Assembly: GCF_900128995.1 (NCBI RefSeq) | Contig: NZ_FQUE01000004.1 | Coordinates: 1 to 64,000, forward strand | DNA: 64,000 bases | Origin: Loktanella atrilutea | GTDB lineage: Bacteria; Pseudomonadota; Alphaproteobacteria; Rhodobacterales; Rhodobacteraceae | Direction: 5' to 3' | In this document: positions 16,543 through 24,865 of the stretch, piece after piece | Layout of the letters: each line of letters opens with the position of its first letter | Numbering within the stretch: position 1 is the first letter of the stretch | Program-made: the position numbers and the translations under genes | The notes under the pieces: generated by a model | What the model was told of the DNA's origin: nothing | Database searches by the model: none | Seen by the model: only the letters and a program-made list of their open reading frames with translations

Positions 16543-17456
16543 CTGCGCCTCCGGAACATCAACGCGGCGCAGGGCAGGGCGAGGATCAGAAGCCATCGAC
16601 CGAAGTCGCGCACCGCGTCGGTGGCCGCATCGCTGCGGGCCAGTCTGGCGGTGCGCGTCGCATCGATGCGCTGCAGCAGCGGGCGGGCGTCCGCGGCCGG
16701 TGCCGCCGCACCGCCGCCGGCCTCCGTCAGCGTCGCGAGCGCGCCGGGGTCGGGGGCCGGTCCCTCTGGCGCCGTGTCGTCGAGGCTCAGTGCCCAGACC
16801 CGGGCCCCTGCGGCCCGCAGACGCGCGGCCTCGTCAAGCGCCGTGGTGCCGGTCCCGCCGCCGTCGGAAATCACGATCAGGTCCGCGCCGCCGATGCCGA
16901 CGCCCTCTGCTGCGAACAGGTCGTTCGCCATCGACAGGGCGATGTCAGGGCGGCTGCCGCTGACGGGCATCGTGTCGCGGTCCAGCACCGCGATCAGGCT
17001 TTCAAGGCTCGCCGCATCCGACGTCGGGGCAGAGACGAGGTAGGCATCGGCGCCGTAGACCATGATGCCCACGGGCCGTTCCTGCGCGTCGGCCATCACG
17101 GTCGCCGCGGCGGCCTGCAGGTCCGCCAGCGCCGGCGCCGTGGTGATCGACGGCGACAGGTCCAGCAGCAGGATCAGCGGATCGAGCGCCCGGTAGGCGA
17201 CGGCACCGGGCAGGAGCCGTGCCGGCCCGGTCAGGGCCAGCACGATCACGCCAGCGGCGATGAACGGCAGCAGCAACGCCGCATCGCGCCGCCCGTCGGT
17301 CAGGGCACCGATGCGGCGCAGCGGTCCCAGCAACGCCGGATCGATGATCCCGGCCCAGTCCCCCGCCAGCCGCCGCTGCCTGACCCACCACGCAAGGGCC
17401 AGCACCGGCAGCAAGGCCAGCAGCCACCACGGGCGCAAGAGCATCAGACCACTCAT
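16539..17456 (-). CDS. mxaL: vWA-domain membrane protein (MxaL/BatB-like)
   Basis: A 305-residue protein with two N-terminal hydrophobic segments, a von Willebrand A domain with a metal site (LLLDLSPSITT, DxSxS form; GGADLIVISDGGGTGTT) and a C-terminal membrane helix (RWLLILALPCAALMF). MxaL-type proteins take part in metal insertion into methanol dehydrogenase in calcium systems. It overlaps the preceding vWA gene by four bases (ATGA). Confidence 0.75.
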   Translation of the reverse strand: MSGLMLLRPWWLLALLPVLALAWWVRQRRLAGDWAGIIDPALLGPLRRIGALTDGRRDAALLLPFIAAGVIVLALTGPARLLPGAVAYRALDPLILLLDLSPSITTAPALADLQAAAATVMADAQERPVGIMVYGADAYLVSAPTSDAASLESLIAVLDRDTMPVSGSRPDIALSMANDLFAAEGVGIGGADLIVISDGGGTGTTALDEAARLRAAGARVWALSLDDTAPEGPAPDPGALATLTEAGGGAAAPAADARPLLQRIDATRTARLARSDAATDAVRDFGRWLLILALPCAALMFRRRR

Positions 17457-18394
17457 GCCCGCCGCCTCAGCCCGGCGAACAGGCACAGCACCAGTGCGGA
17501 TGCAGCGCTGAGCGGCCAGAGCGGATGCGGCACCGCCAGCGGTGGCCGGTCGCCGGGGTTCGGTTCCAGCCGGTCGAGCTCTGCCATGATCTGCTGCAGG
17601 TCGTCGGTGGTGCGGACCCGGAACGTCGTCCCTCCGGACGCGGTGGCAATGGCCCGCAGGGTGGCAAGGTCCACTGCGTCGCGGGCGGCGGGCCGGGTTT
17701 CCAGATCCTCGGGCCCCAATGCGATGGTATGCACGCGCACGCCGTTTTCGGCTGCCAGCGCCGCAACCTGTTCGGCGTCCAGCCGGGCGGCGGTATCGCG
17801 CCCGTCGGACAGCAGCACGATGATCTTGCTGGTGGACGGCTCTGCCGTGATCCGCTTCAGCGCCAACCCCAGCCCATCGGAAATCGCGGTCGACCGCCCC
17901 GTCAGGCCGATCTCGGCTTCGGCGATGGCGCGGCTGACCGCGGTCAGGTCATGGGTCAGCGGGGCCGCGACATAGGCCCTGTCGGCAAAGATCACCAGGC
18001 CGATGCGATCCCCCGTTCGCGCCGCGACGAAACGCGCGGCCACGTCCTTCACCGCGGCCAACCGGCTGACCGTCTCTCCGTTCAGCGAAAAGTCGGGCGT
18101 CGCCATGCTGCCCGACATGTCCAGCGTCAGGATGATGTCGCGCCCGGATGCGGTGCGGTTCGGTTGCAACGTGATCCGCTGCGGCCCGGCAATGGACAGC
18201 ACCAGTGCCAGCCAGATCGCGGCGGCAAGCCATGGCCCGGTGCCGCGCATCGGATGGCTGTCCGGCGTGGCCTGACGGGCGACGCCCTCCGGCAGGGCAA
18301 AGGCCTGATCCGTCGCCTGCCGTGCCGGCAGCAACAGCACAAGCAGCGGCAGGGGCAGCAGCAGCAGCGCCCATGGGGTCGCAAGGTCAAACAT
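17453..18394 (-). CDS. mxaC: vWA-domain membrane protein (MxaC/BatA-like)
   Basis: A 313-residue protein with an N-terminal double membrane segment (WALLLLPLPLLVLLLPA; WLAAAIWLALVLSIAG), then a vWA domain with the DxSxS metal site (IILTLDMSGSMA), a conserved Thr region (GLTGRSTAISDGLGLALKRI) and SDGRDT. A C-terminal membrane helix follows. This is the BatA/MxaC layout. The ATG chosen overlaps the end of the upstream small membrane protein by 8 bases. Confidence 0.8.
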   Translation of the reverse strand: MFDLATPWALLLLPLPLLVLLLPARQATDQAFALPEGVARQATPDSHPMRGTGPWLAAAIWLALVLSIAGPQRITLQPNRTASGRDIILTLDMSGSMATPDFSLNGETVSRLAAVKDVAARFVAARTGDRIGLVIFADRAYVAAPLTHDLTAVSRAIAEAEIGLTGRSTAISDGLGLALKRITAEPSTSKIIVLLSDGRDTAARLDAEQVAALAAENGVRVHTIALGPEDLETRPAARDAVDLATLRAIATASGGTTFRVRTTDDLQQIMAELDRLEPNPGDRPPLAVPHPLWPLSAASALVLCLFAGLRRRA

Positions 18395-18746
18395 GCGCGA
18401 CCTCGCGCGGGCGGCGCAGCAGCGCCTCGGCCCGGGCCGGGTCGTAGGGTGTCCCGGCATAAAGCGCATGGCGCAGATCGTCCGGCAACGGCTGGCCTCG
18501 CTCCGTCAGCAATGCTGACAGCGCCAGCAGGCGCCGGTCGCCGGGCAGCGCCGCGGCGGCGGCGATGCGGTCGTTCAGGCGCGCGGGCCGTGTCCTCGGT
18601 CGCAACAGGGGCTGCAGCACGATCAGCACGAGGCCGGCCAGAACCAGCCCGACGCCGAAGGCCGCCAGCAGGTCCGACCAGCCAAGCGCGACGAAGTCGG
18701 CGGGCAGGCGCGGCGGATGCAGGTCGCGGACGATCTCGGGCGTCAT
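18387..18746 (-). CDS. Small membrane protein, DUF4381-like, in the MxaA position
   Basis: A 119-residue protein starting MTPEIVRDLHPPRLP, which recalls the RDIHLP start of DUF4381 proteins in MoxR-vWA operons. One membrane helix follows (AAFGVGLVLAGLVLIVLQPLL), then a cytosolic helical part. It fills the slot of mxaA but is far shorter than MxaA, so I give no symbol. The start overlaps the DUF58 stop (ATGA). Confidence 0.65.
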   Translation of the reverse strand: MTPEIVRDLHPPRLPADFVALGWSDLLAAFGVGLVLAGLVLIVLQPLLRPRTRPARLNDRIAAAAALPGDRRLLALSALLTERGQPLPDDLRHALYAGTPYDPARAEALLRRPREVAHV

Positions 18747-19585
18747 GACGCGACCCGGTCGGTCGCAAGCCGCGCGACCTGCACGCCGGGGCGGACCAGC
18801 GCCGCGGCACGCCGGGCGCGGCTTTCGGTCAACCCCTCGAAACGGGCACGTGCCACGCCGTCCGGCGTGGTATAGGACAAGGCCTGCGACGGAGGTGCGG
18901 TCTCGAACCTGTCTTCGGTCAGGATCAGCTGCACGCGGCACCGGTCGGCCAGCGCGGCCAATGCGGCCTCGAGGCCTTCGCCCGGCTGATCGAGGCCGGT
19001 CGCGATCGCCACCAGCGCCCCGCGCGGCGCAAGCGGGGCGGCCCGCAGCAGGGCGGGCACGAGGGGCGTGGTCGCGCGCCGGCTGGCCAGTGCCACGACA
19101 TGCGCCCGGGCAAGGCAACCTGCGACCAGCGCCATGCCGCGGGCCCGCGTGCGGGGCCGCTCGGCGTAGGGGCCGGCATCGGTCAGCGCCACGACGCCGA
19201 CGGCGCCGCCGTCCAGCACCACCTGCCAGCCGATCAGCGCCAGCGCCTCTGCCGCGGCGACGGACCGCAGGCGGCCGCTGGTGCCCCACAGCATCGGGCG
19301 GCGGAAATCGGCGATCAGCAGAACCGTCTGTTCGCGGTCCTCCTGAAAGGTGCGGGTCTGCAGCGTGCCGGTGCGTGCCGTCGCCGCCGCGTCAAGGTGG
19401 CGTGGATCGTCGCCATCGGCGTAGGGTCGTATCTCTCGCACCTCCTGCCCGCGGCCCTTTCGCGGGATCGACACGGCACCCGGACGCTCCGCCAGCGCGG
19501 TCAGGTCGCGCGGCTTGCGGGCCAGCGCCTCCAGCCGCATCAGGGCGGTGGCGCTGATGCTGGCCGGATCAGTAAGGCCGGACAT
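18743..19585 (-). CDS. mxaS: DUF58 protein (MxaS-like)
   Basis: A 280-residue cytosolic protein with the DUF58 core GRGQEVREIRPYADGDDPRH followed by LDAAATARTG and TRTFQEDRE, a vWA-like fold commonly paired with MoxR ATPases. It corresponds to MxaS of methanol dehydrogenase operons. It starts inside the 3' end of the MoxR gene (17-base overlap) and ends overlapping the next start. Confidence 0.8.
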   Translation of the reverse strand: MSGLTDPASISATALMRLEALARKPRDLTALAERPGAVSIPRKGRGQEVREIRPYADGDDPRHLDAAATARTGTLQTRTFQEDREQTVLLIADFRRPMLWGTSGRLRSVAAAEALALIGWQVVLDGGAVGVVALTDAGPYAERPRTRARGMALVAGCLARAHVVALASRRATTPLVPALLRAAPLAPRGALVAIATGLDQPGEGLEAALAALADRCRVQLILTEDRFETAPPSQALSYTTPDGVARARFEGLTESRARRAAALVRPGVQVARLATDRVAS

Positions 19586-20537
19586 GGGCCAGAAGCTTCG
19601 CCACGATATCCCGCGCCGTCTGTCCGTCAGACGTGGCGCGCCAGCTTGGAATCAGGCGGTGGGACAGGGCGTCCTGCGCCAGCGCGTCGACATCCTCCGG
19701 CAAGGCATGGTCACGGCCCGACAGCGCGGCCCGGGCCCGCGCCGCCGCCGCCAGCGACAGCGATCCCCGCGGCGAAACCGCGTGGGCGATCAGCCCGTCG
19801 AGGGGGCCGTCGGCCGTCTCTCGCGTCGCCATGACCAACCGCACGATGTAGTCCTTCAGTGCCGGCGCAAGGTGGACCTTTGCCACCGCGGCCTGCGCCG
19901 CATCCAGCTGACCGGCCGACAGGCGGGTCAGCACCGGTGCGGGGCTCCCAAGACCCTCCGCCTCCACCAGATCGAGGATCGCGCGTTCCGCCTCCGCCCC
20001 GGGCAGGGCGAGGTCGACATGCAGCAGAAACCGGTCCAGTTGCGCTTCCGGCAGCGGAAAGGTCCCTTCGTTCTCGATCCCGTTCTGTGTCGCCACGACC
20101 ATGAAGTGGTCGGGCAGGCGCCGGGTCGTGCCGCCGGCGGTCACCTGACCCTCGGCCATCGCCTCCAGCAGGGCGGACTGCACCTTGGGCGGCGCACGGT
20201 TGATCTCGTCCACCAGAACAAGCTGATGGAACAACGGTCCCTGCAAAAAGGCGAAATCGCCGTCGCCGGGGCGAAAGACCTGCGTGCCGATCATGTCCGA
20301 CGGCATCAGGTCCGGCGTGCACTGGATGCGGGCAAAGCTGCCTTCCAGACCCGTGGCCAGTCGCTTGACCGCCCGGGTCTTTGCCAGCCCCGGCGGCCCT
20401 TCGATCAACACGTGGCCACCGGCCAGCAATGCAATCAGCAACCGCTCGACCAGGGGGGCGTGGCCGATCAGGCCTTCGGCAACCCGCTCTCCAAGGGCGA
20501 TCACCGGCCCGAGGGGCGTTTCCAGATCCTTCGCCAC
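19569..20537 (-). CDS. moxR: MoxR-family AAA ATPase (MxaR-like)
   Basis: A 322-residue AAA+ chaperone ATPase: Walker A (IEGPPGLAKTRAVKRLA), Walker B (LVLVDEINRAPPKVQ), sensor 1 (VVATQNGIENEGTFPLPEAQ) and arginine region (LDRFLLHVDL). MoxR proteins work with vWA partners to mature or load metal into client enzymes; MxaR is the methanol dehydrogenase version. The start is GTG with GGGAGGAG six bases before it. It is the first gene of a seven-gene minus-strand operon running to 14852. Confidence 0.88.
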   Translation of the reverse strand: MAKDLETPLGPVIALGERVAEGLIGHAPLVERLLIALLAGGHVLIEGPPGLAKTRAVKRLATGLEGSFARIQCTPDLMPSDMIGTQVFRPGDGDFAFLQGPLFHQLVLVDEINRAPPKVQSALLEAMAEGQVTAGGTTRRLPDHFMVVATQNGIENEGTFPLPEAQLDRFLLHVDLALPGAEAERAILDLVEAEGLGSPAPVLTRLSAGQLDAAQAAVAKVHLAPALKDYIVRLVMATRETADGPLDGLIAHAVSPRGSLSLAAAARARAALSGRDHALPEDVDALAQDALSHRLIPSWRATSDGQTARDIVAKLLAHVRPY

Positions 20538-20672
20538 GTATCTCCTCCCACGGTCCACGCGCTTCACGGGCAGACTGACAGGGAACGCCAAGATCAGCCA
20601 GACGCCAAGGCTCAGACTTTCGGATGATTCCCGACGCCGCTTGCGGACACGTTGTCTTGAAAGGGGAGTGTG

Positions 20673-20748
20673 TGGTGAGCCGGTCGGGATCCGAACCCGA
20701 GACCTACTGATTAAAAGTCAGTTGCTCTACCAACTGAGCTACCGGCCC
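20673..20748 (-). tRNA. tRNA-Lys (anticodon UUU)
   Basis: Read on the minus strand: acceptor GGGCCGG pairs with CCGGCTC (one G-T pair), D arm GCTCAGTTGGTAGAGC, anticodon stem ACTGA/TCAGT with loop CTTTTAA (anticodon TTT), T arm CGGGTTCGGATCCCG, then discriminator A and an encoded CCA (plus-strand TGG at 20673-20675). All arms fold with standard lengths; 73 bases plus CCA. Confidence 0.97.
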
Positions 20749-20762
20749 ATGCCACGAGGGGC

Positions 20763-20791
20763 GATTTAGAAGGCAGAGCGGGTGGGGTCAA
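20763..20791 (-). promoter_or_regulatory. Sigma70-type promoter of tRNA-Lys
   Basis: On the minus strand, TTGACC (20791-20786), a 17-base spacer and TAAATC (20768-20763) form a near-consensus promoter. Transcription would start about 7 bases before the tRNA 5' end. Confidence 0.7.
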
Positions 20792-20846
20792 CCCCGAAGT
20801 GCCGCCTCCTCTGGATAAAGTTTGGCGCGACCCGTATATGCGCCCC

Positions 20847-21662
20847 ATGAAGGACGCACAGACATCAATCCCGTTCATGAAGATGCACGGCCTCGGGAAC
20901 GACTTCGTCGTCATCGACTCGCGCGACGGCGGCAAGGTCGATGCGGCGCTGGCGATGGCCATGGCGGACCGGCACTTCGGTGTGGGCTACGACCAGCTGG
21001 CCGAATTAACCGTGCCGATGGACGGGCTGGCAGACCTGCACCTGACGTTCTGGAACAGCGACGGCAGCCAGTCCGCCGCCTGCGGCAACGCCACCCGCTG
21101 CATTGCCGCATGGGAGATGGCGCGCCGCGGGACCGACGCACTGACAATCACGACGGACCGTGGCAGGCTGTCCGCCCGCAACGCCGGCGAGGGCATGACC
21201 TCCGTGAACATGGGGGCGCCGATGCTCGACTGGTCGGATGTGCCTCTGGCGTCAGAAATGGACACGCTGCACCTGCCGATCGACGGCGACCCGGTGGCGA
21301 CAGGCATGGGCAACCCCCACTGCAGCTTCTTCGTCGAGGATGTGGCGACCATCGATCTCGCGGCCCGCGGGGCAGAGATCGAACATCACCCCCTGTTCCC
21401 CCAACGGACCAACGTGCAGTTCGTGCAGGTGATCGGTCCTGACCACCTCCGGATGCGCGTCTGGGAACGGGGCGCGGGCGTCACGCTGGCCTCCGGCTCC
21501 TCCTCCTGCGCCGTGGCCGTCGCCGCCGCGCGCCGGGGTCTGACCGGGCGGCGGGTGCGGATCGACCTCGACGGTGGAACGCTCCAGGTGGACTGGCGCG
21601 ACGACGGCGTCTGGATGACCGGCCCCACCGCCCATGTCTTCGACGGGGTCTGGCATGGCTGA
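20847..21662 (+). CDS. dapF: Diaminopimelate epimerase, second catalytic Cys replaced by Ser
   Basis: A 271-residue enzyme that interconverts LL- and meso-diaminopimelate for lysine and peptidoglycan. Clear motifs: [16 protein letters not shown] at the start, [16 protein letters not shown] with catalytic Cys79, GNPHCSFF, and [20 protein letters not shown]. In studied DapF enzymes the last motif is ACGSGACA with the second catalytic Cys; here that place is Ser216, with a Cys five residues later (Cys221). No ribosome site is evident before 20847 or the ATG at 20838, so the exact start is uncertain. mtaB overlaps its end by 8 bases. Confidence 0.9.
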   Translation: MKDAQTSIPFMKMHGLGNDFVVIDSRDGGKVDAALAMAMADRHFGVGYDQLAELTVPMDGLADLHLTFWNSDGSQSAACGNATRCIAAWEMARRGTDALTITTDRGRLSARNAGEGMTSVNMGAPMLDWSDVPLASEMDTLHLPIDGDPVATGMGNPHCSFFVEDVATIDLAARGAEIEHHPLFPQRTNVQFVQVIGPDHLRMRVWERGAGVTLASGSSSCAVAVAAARRGLTGRRVRIDLDGGTLQVDWRDDGVWMTGPTAHVFDGVWHG

Positions 21663-22932
21663 CGCGCCGATCTTTTCCAACCACGGCTGCCGCCTGAACG
21701 CCTATGAAACCGCGGCGATGACCGAACTGGCGACGGCGGCGGGCGTCACCAACGCCGTCGTCGTCAACACCTGCGCCGTGACGGCAGAGGCGGTGCGCAA
21801 AGCCCGCCAGGACATCCGCAAGCTGCGCCGCGCCCACCCGGACGCGAAGCTCATCGTCACCGGCTGCGCCGCCCAGACCGAACCCGCGACCTTCTCGGCC
21901 ATGGCCGAGGTCGATCTGGTCATCGGCAATACCGAAAAGATGAGGCCCGAGACCTGGGCCGCGCTGGCCCCCGACTTCACCGGCACGACAGAACCGGTGC
22001 AGGTCGACGACATCATGTCCGTGACCGAAACGGCGGGCCACCTGATCGACGGCTTCGGCACCCGCAGCCGCGCCTATGTGCAGGTCCAGAACGGCTGCGA
22101 CCACCGCTGCACCTTCTGCATCATCCCCTTCGGCCGCGGTAACTCCCGCTCCGTCCCCGCGGGTGTCGTGGTGGACCAGATCCGGCGGCTGGCGGATCGC
22201 GGGTTTCAGGAAATCGTGCTGACCGGCGTCGACCTCACCTCATGGGGCGCCGACCTGCCCGCCACGCCGCGGCTGGGCGATCTGGTCACGCGCATCCTGA
22301 AGCTGGTCCCCGACCTGCCGCGGCTGCGCATTTCCTCGATCGACAGCATCGAGGTGGACGAGGCGCTGATGGCCTGCATCGCGACCGAACCGCGCCTGAT
22401 GCCGCACCTGCACCTGTCATTGCAGCACGGCGACAACCTGATCCTGAAACGGATGAAGCGCCGCCATTCCCGCGACGACGCGATCCGCTTCGTCGAGGAG
22501 GCCCGCCGCCTGCGCCCCGACATGACCTTCGGCGCCGACATCATCGCGGGCTTTCCGACGGAAACCGAGGCCGCCTTCGCCAACTCTCTCGCGCTGGTCA
22601 GGGACTGCCACCTGACGTGGCTGCACGTCTTTCCCTATTCCCCGCGCCCAGGCACGCCCGCCGCGCGGATGCCGCAGGTGCGCGGTCCGCAGATCAAGGA
22701 CCGTGCCGCGCGGCTGCGGGCGGCGGGCGAGGCCGCGGTGCAGGCGCATCTGGCGGCGCAACTCGGCCAGCGCCACAACATCCTGATGGAATCCGCCCGC
22801 ATGGGCCGCACCACGCAGTTCGCCGAAGTCCATCTGGACAGCGACCAGCCCGAAGGGCGCATCGTCCCCGTGCAGATCACCGGCCAGCGGGATACGGTGC
22901 TGCTGGGCCGCGCCGACGCCTTGGCCGCCTGA
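21655..22932 (+). CDS. mtaB: tRNA t6A37 methylthiotransferase MtaB
   Basis: A 425-residue radical SAM enzyme that adds a methylthio group to t6A37 of ANN-decoding tRNAs. N-terminal UPF0004 domain with three cluster cysteines ([22 protein letters not shown]), radical SAM motif [19 protein letters not shown], and [10 protein letters not shown] before a C-terminal TRAM-like region. The start ATG lies within the end of dapF, giving coupled translation. Confidence 0.92.
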   Translation: MADAPIFSNHGCRLNAYETAAMTELATAAGVTNAVVVNTCAVTAEAVRKARQDIRKLRRAHPDAKLIVTGCAAQTEPATFSAMAEVDLVIGNTEKMRPETWAALAPDFTGTTEPVQVDDIMSVTETAGHLIDGFGTRSRAYVQVQNGCDHRCTFCIIPFGRGNSRSVPAGVVVDQIRRLADRGFQEIVLTGVDLTSWGADLPATPRLGDLVTRILKLVPDLPRLRISSIDSIEVDEALMACIATEPRLMPHLHLSLQHGDNLILKRMKRRHSRDDAIRFVEEARRLRPDMTFGADIIAGFPTETEAAFANSLALVRDCHLTWLHVFPYSPRPGTPAARMPQVRGPQIKDRAARLRAAGEAAVQAHLAAQLGQRHNILMESARMGRTTQFAEVHLDSDQPEGRIVPVQITGQRDTVLLGRADALAA

Positions 22933-22956
22933 ACCGCCAGCCCGAAAGGCCCCCTG

Positions 22957-24150
22957 ATGAAACGCATCCCCCTCGGCGCGCGCCTCGACATGGAAGACAA
23001 GGCCAAGGACGCAGGCTTCAGCTTTCACACCATGTACGGCGAGCCCTACTGGGACGAGGAGACGGCCTATGCCTTCACCCTCCGCCAGATCGAGGACGAC
23101 ATCGAGGATCCCTCCACCGCCCTGCACGCTATGTGCCGTGAGGCCGTGGCCGAGATCGTGGGGTCCGAGGAACTGATGGACCGTCTGGCGATCCCGCCGG
23201 AGCATCGCGACCTTGTGGCCGACAGCTGGCAGGACGGCGAACCGGAGCTTTATGGTCGCTTCGACCTGATCTACGACGGCCAGTCGCCCGCGAAGATGAT
23301 CGAATACAACGCTGACACGCCCACCGCCCTGTTCGAAAGCGCGTCGTTCCAGTGGGACTGGCTGGAGGACATGATCGCCGCCGGCAAGCTGCCGGAAGGC
23401 ACAGACCAGTTCAACGGCATCTATGAGGCACTGACCGCCCGATTCGCGCAGATCGGCGCCGCAGGCAGCCATATCCACTTCACCGCCTTCGCCGATTCGC
23501 CAGAGGATTACGCCACGGTCGAGATGATGGCCTATGCCGCGCGCGCCGCCGACATGGGCGCGCATTTCGTCAACCTGCCGGACATCGGCGTAACCGACAG
23601 CGGCCAGTTCGCCGATGCCGCGGGGCAGGTGATCGGCACGCTCTTCAAGCTCTACCCGTGGGAAGACCTGCTGCGCGACGATTTCGCCACCCATCTGGCC
23701 GGGGCGCACTGCCGCTACCTCGAACCCGCATGGAAGGCCGTCGTGTCGAACAAGGGGATCCTGCCAGTCCTGTGGCGGATGTTCGAGGGGCACCCGAACC
23801 TGCTGCCCAGCTTCTTCGCCGATGAACTGGACGCGGGCTGTGCCGCCGTCGACCGGGCGGCGGATGCGCTGGCCCGCGGGATCGTGCGCAAGCCCATCTT
23901 CAGCCGCGAAGGCGCCAGCATCAGCATTCGGCAGGGCGACACGATGATCGAGGATGCGGCGGTGCGCGACTATGACGCGCATCCCATGATCGCACAGGCC
24001 TACCACGAGATGCCGGTCTTCGACGGCTTCCGCCCCGTCATCGGCGCATGGATCGTGGGCGAAACCTGCGTCGGCATGGGCCTGCGCGAGGATCGGTCCC
24101 GCATCACGCAGGATCTCAGCCGGTTCAAGCCGCATTACATTCTGGCCTGA
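22957..24150 (+). CDS. Glutathionylspermidine synthase-family protein (YgiC-like ATP-grasp)
   Basis: A 397-residue protein matching the C-terminal ATP-grasp synthetase half of glutathionylspermidine synthase, in the stand-alone YgiC/YjfC form: ELYGRFDLIYDGQSPAKMIE, YNADTPTALFE, SNKGILPVLW, and IFSREGASISI near the end. The amidase half of E. coli Gss is absent, as is normal for YgiC. The natural substrate is unsettled. The next gene is a DUF1190 protein like YgiB, so this is a ygiC-ygiB unit. Confidence 0.85.
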   Translation: MKRIPLGARLDMEDKAKDAGFSFHTMYGEPYWDEETAYAFTLRQIEDDIEDPSTALHAMCREAVAEIVGSEELMDRLAIPPEHRDLVADSWQDGEPELYGRFDLIYDGQSPAKMIEYNADTPTALFESASFQWDWLEDMIAAGKLPEGTDQFNGIYEALTARFAQIGAAGSHIHFTAFADSPEDYATVEMMAYAARAADMGAHFVNLPDIGVTDSGQFADAAGQVIGTLFKLYPWEDLLRDDFATHLAGAHCRYLEPAWKAVVSNKGILPVLWRMFEGHPNLLPSFFADELDAGCAAVDRAADALARGIVRKPIFSREGASISIRQGDTMIEDAAVRDYDAHPMIAQAYHEMPVFDGFRPVIGAWIVGETCVGMGLREDRSRITQDLSRFKPHYILA

Positions 24151-24190
24151 TGCACCCTATCTGAAGGCAAAGCCGCAAGGAGACGCCACC

Positions 24191-24784
24191 GTGACCGCAA
24201 CCCGCCCCCTGAAACGCACCCGCATCATGCCCGCGATCCTGCTGGGCGCGACCGCCTTCGCGCTGGCGGGCTGCAAGGACGAGACGGTCGAGGCGAGCGC
24301 CTTTCCCGACAAGGCCTCCTGCGAAGCGGCGGCCAATGATGGCACGGTCGCCTTCACGGTGCAGGACTGCGATGCGGCCTATCAGGACGCGCTGGTGGAA
24401 TACGAACGCTCCGCCCCGCGCTACGACGATCAGGCCCTGTGCGAGGAGCAGCACGGCGGCGAATGCGTGGTCGACCAAAGCGGCGGCAACGGTGGCGGGT
24501 CGATCTTCATGCCGCTGATGGCCGGCTACCTGATGGGCAGCATGCTGGGCGGCAACCGCGCGATGACGCAACCGCTCTATCGCGATGCGGGTGGCAAGTT
24601 TGCCACGGCGGGTGGCGGCACCGTGCTGAACGGCAACCGCGGCAGCGCGCGGATGCAGCCGTCCAGCTTTCGCGCCCCGCCGGCGGCGGCCGCCCCCATG
24701 ACGCGTGCGACGGTCAGCAAGACCGGCGGCTTCGGGTCGTCGCGGACCAGCAGTTTCGGCAGCAGCCGCAGCTTCGGCGGCTGA
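24191..24784 (+). CDS. DUF1190 lipoprotein (YgiB-like)
   Basis: A 197-residue protein starting with GTG (AAGGAG 8 bases before). A lipobox FALAGC puts the lipid Cys at residue 28. The DUF1190 part (AFPDKASCEAAA; FTVQDCDAAYQDAL; CEEQHGGECVV) has five more cysteines, then a Gly-rich membrane-like stretch (MPLMAGYLMGSMLGG) and a Ser/Gly/Phe-rich tail (FGSSRTSSFGSSRSFGG). E. coli pairs the same families as ygiB-ygiC. The function is unknown; the conserved pairing suggests an envelope process with the ATP-grasp enzyme. Confidence 0.85.
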   Translation: MTATRPLKRTRIMPAILLGATAFALAGCKDETVEASAFPDKASCEAAANDGTVAFTVQDCDAAYQDALVEYERSAPRYDDQALCEEQHGGECVVDQSGGNGGGSIFMPLMAGYLMGSMLGGNRAMTQPLYRDAGGKFATAGGGTVLNGNRGSARMQPSSFRAPPAAAAPMTRATVSKTGGFGSSRTSSFGSSRSFGG

Positions 24785-24865
24785 ACCGCCCGCAGACCGG
24801 TGCTTTCACCCGCGGAAGCGATGCGCTAAGAACGCGCAACTTCTGATCTGGCGAAAGTGCGCGCG

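Noticed and set aside
20799-20846. Longer dapF start at 20799
   Set aside because: It would overlap the tRNA promoter region and add residues not seen in the family; [20 protein letters not shown] at 20847 fits better.
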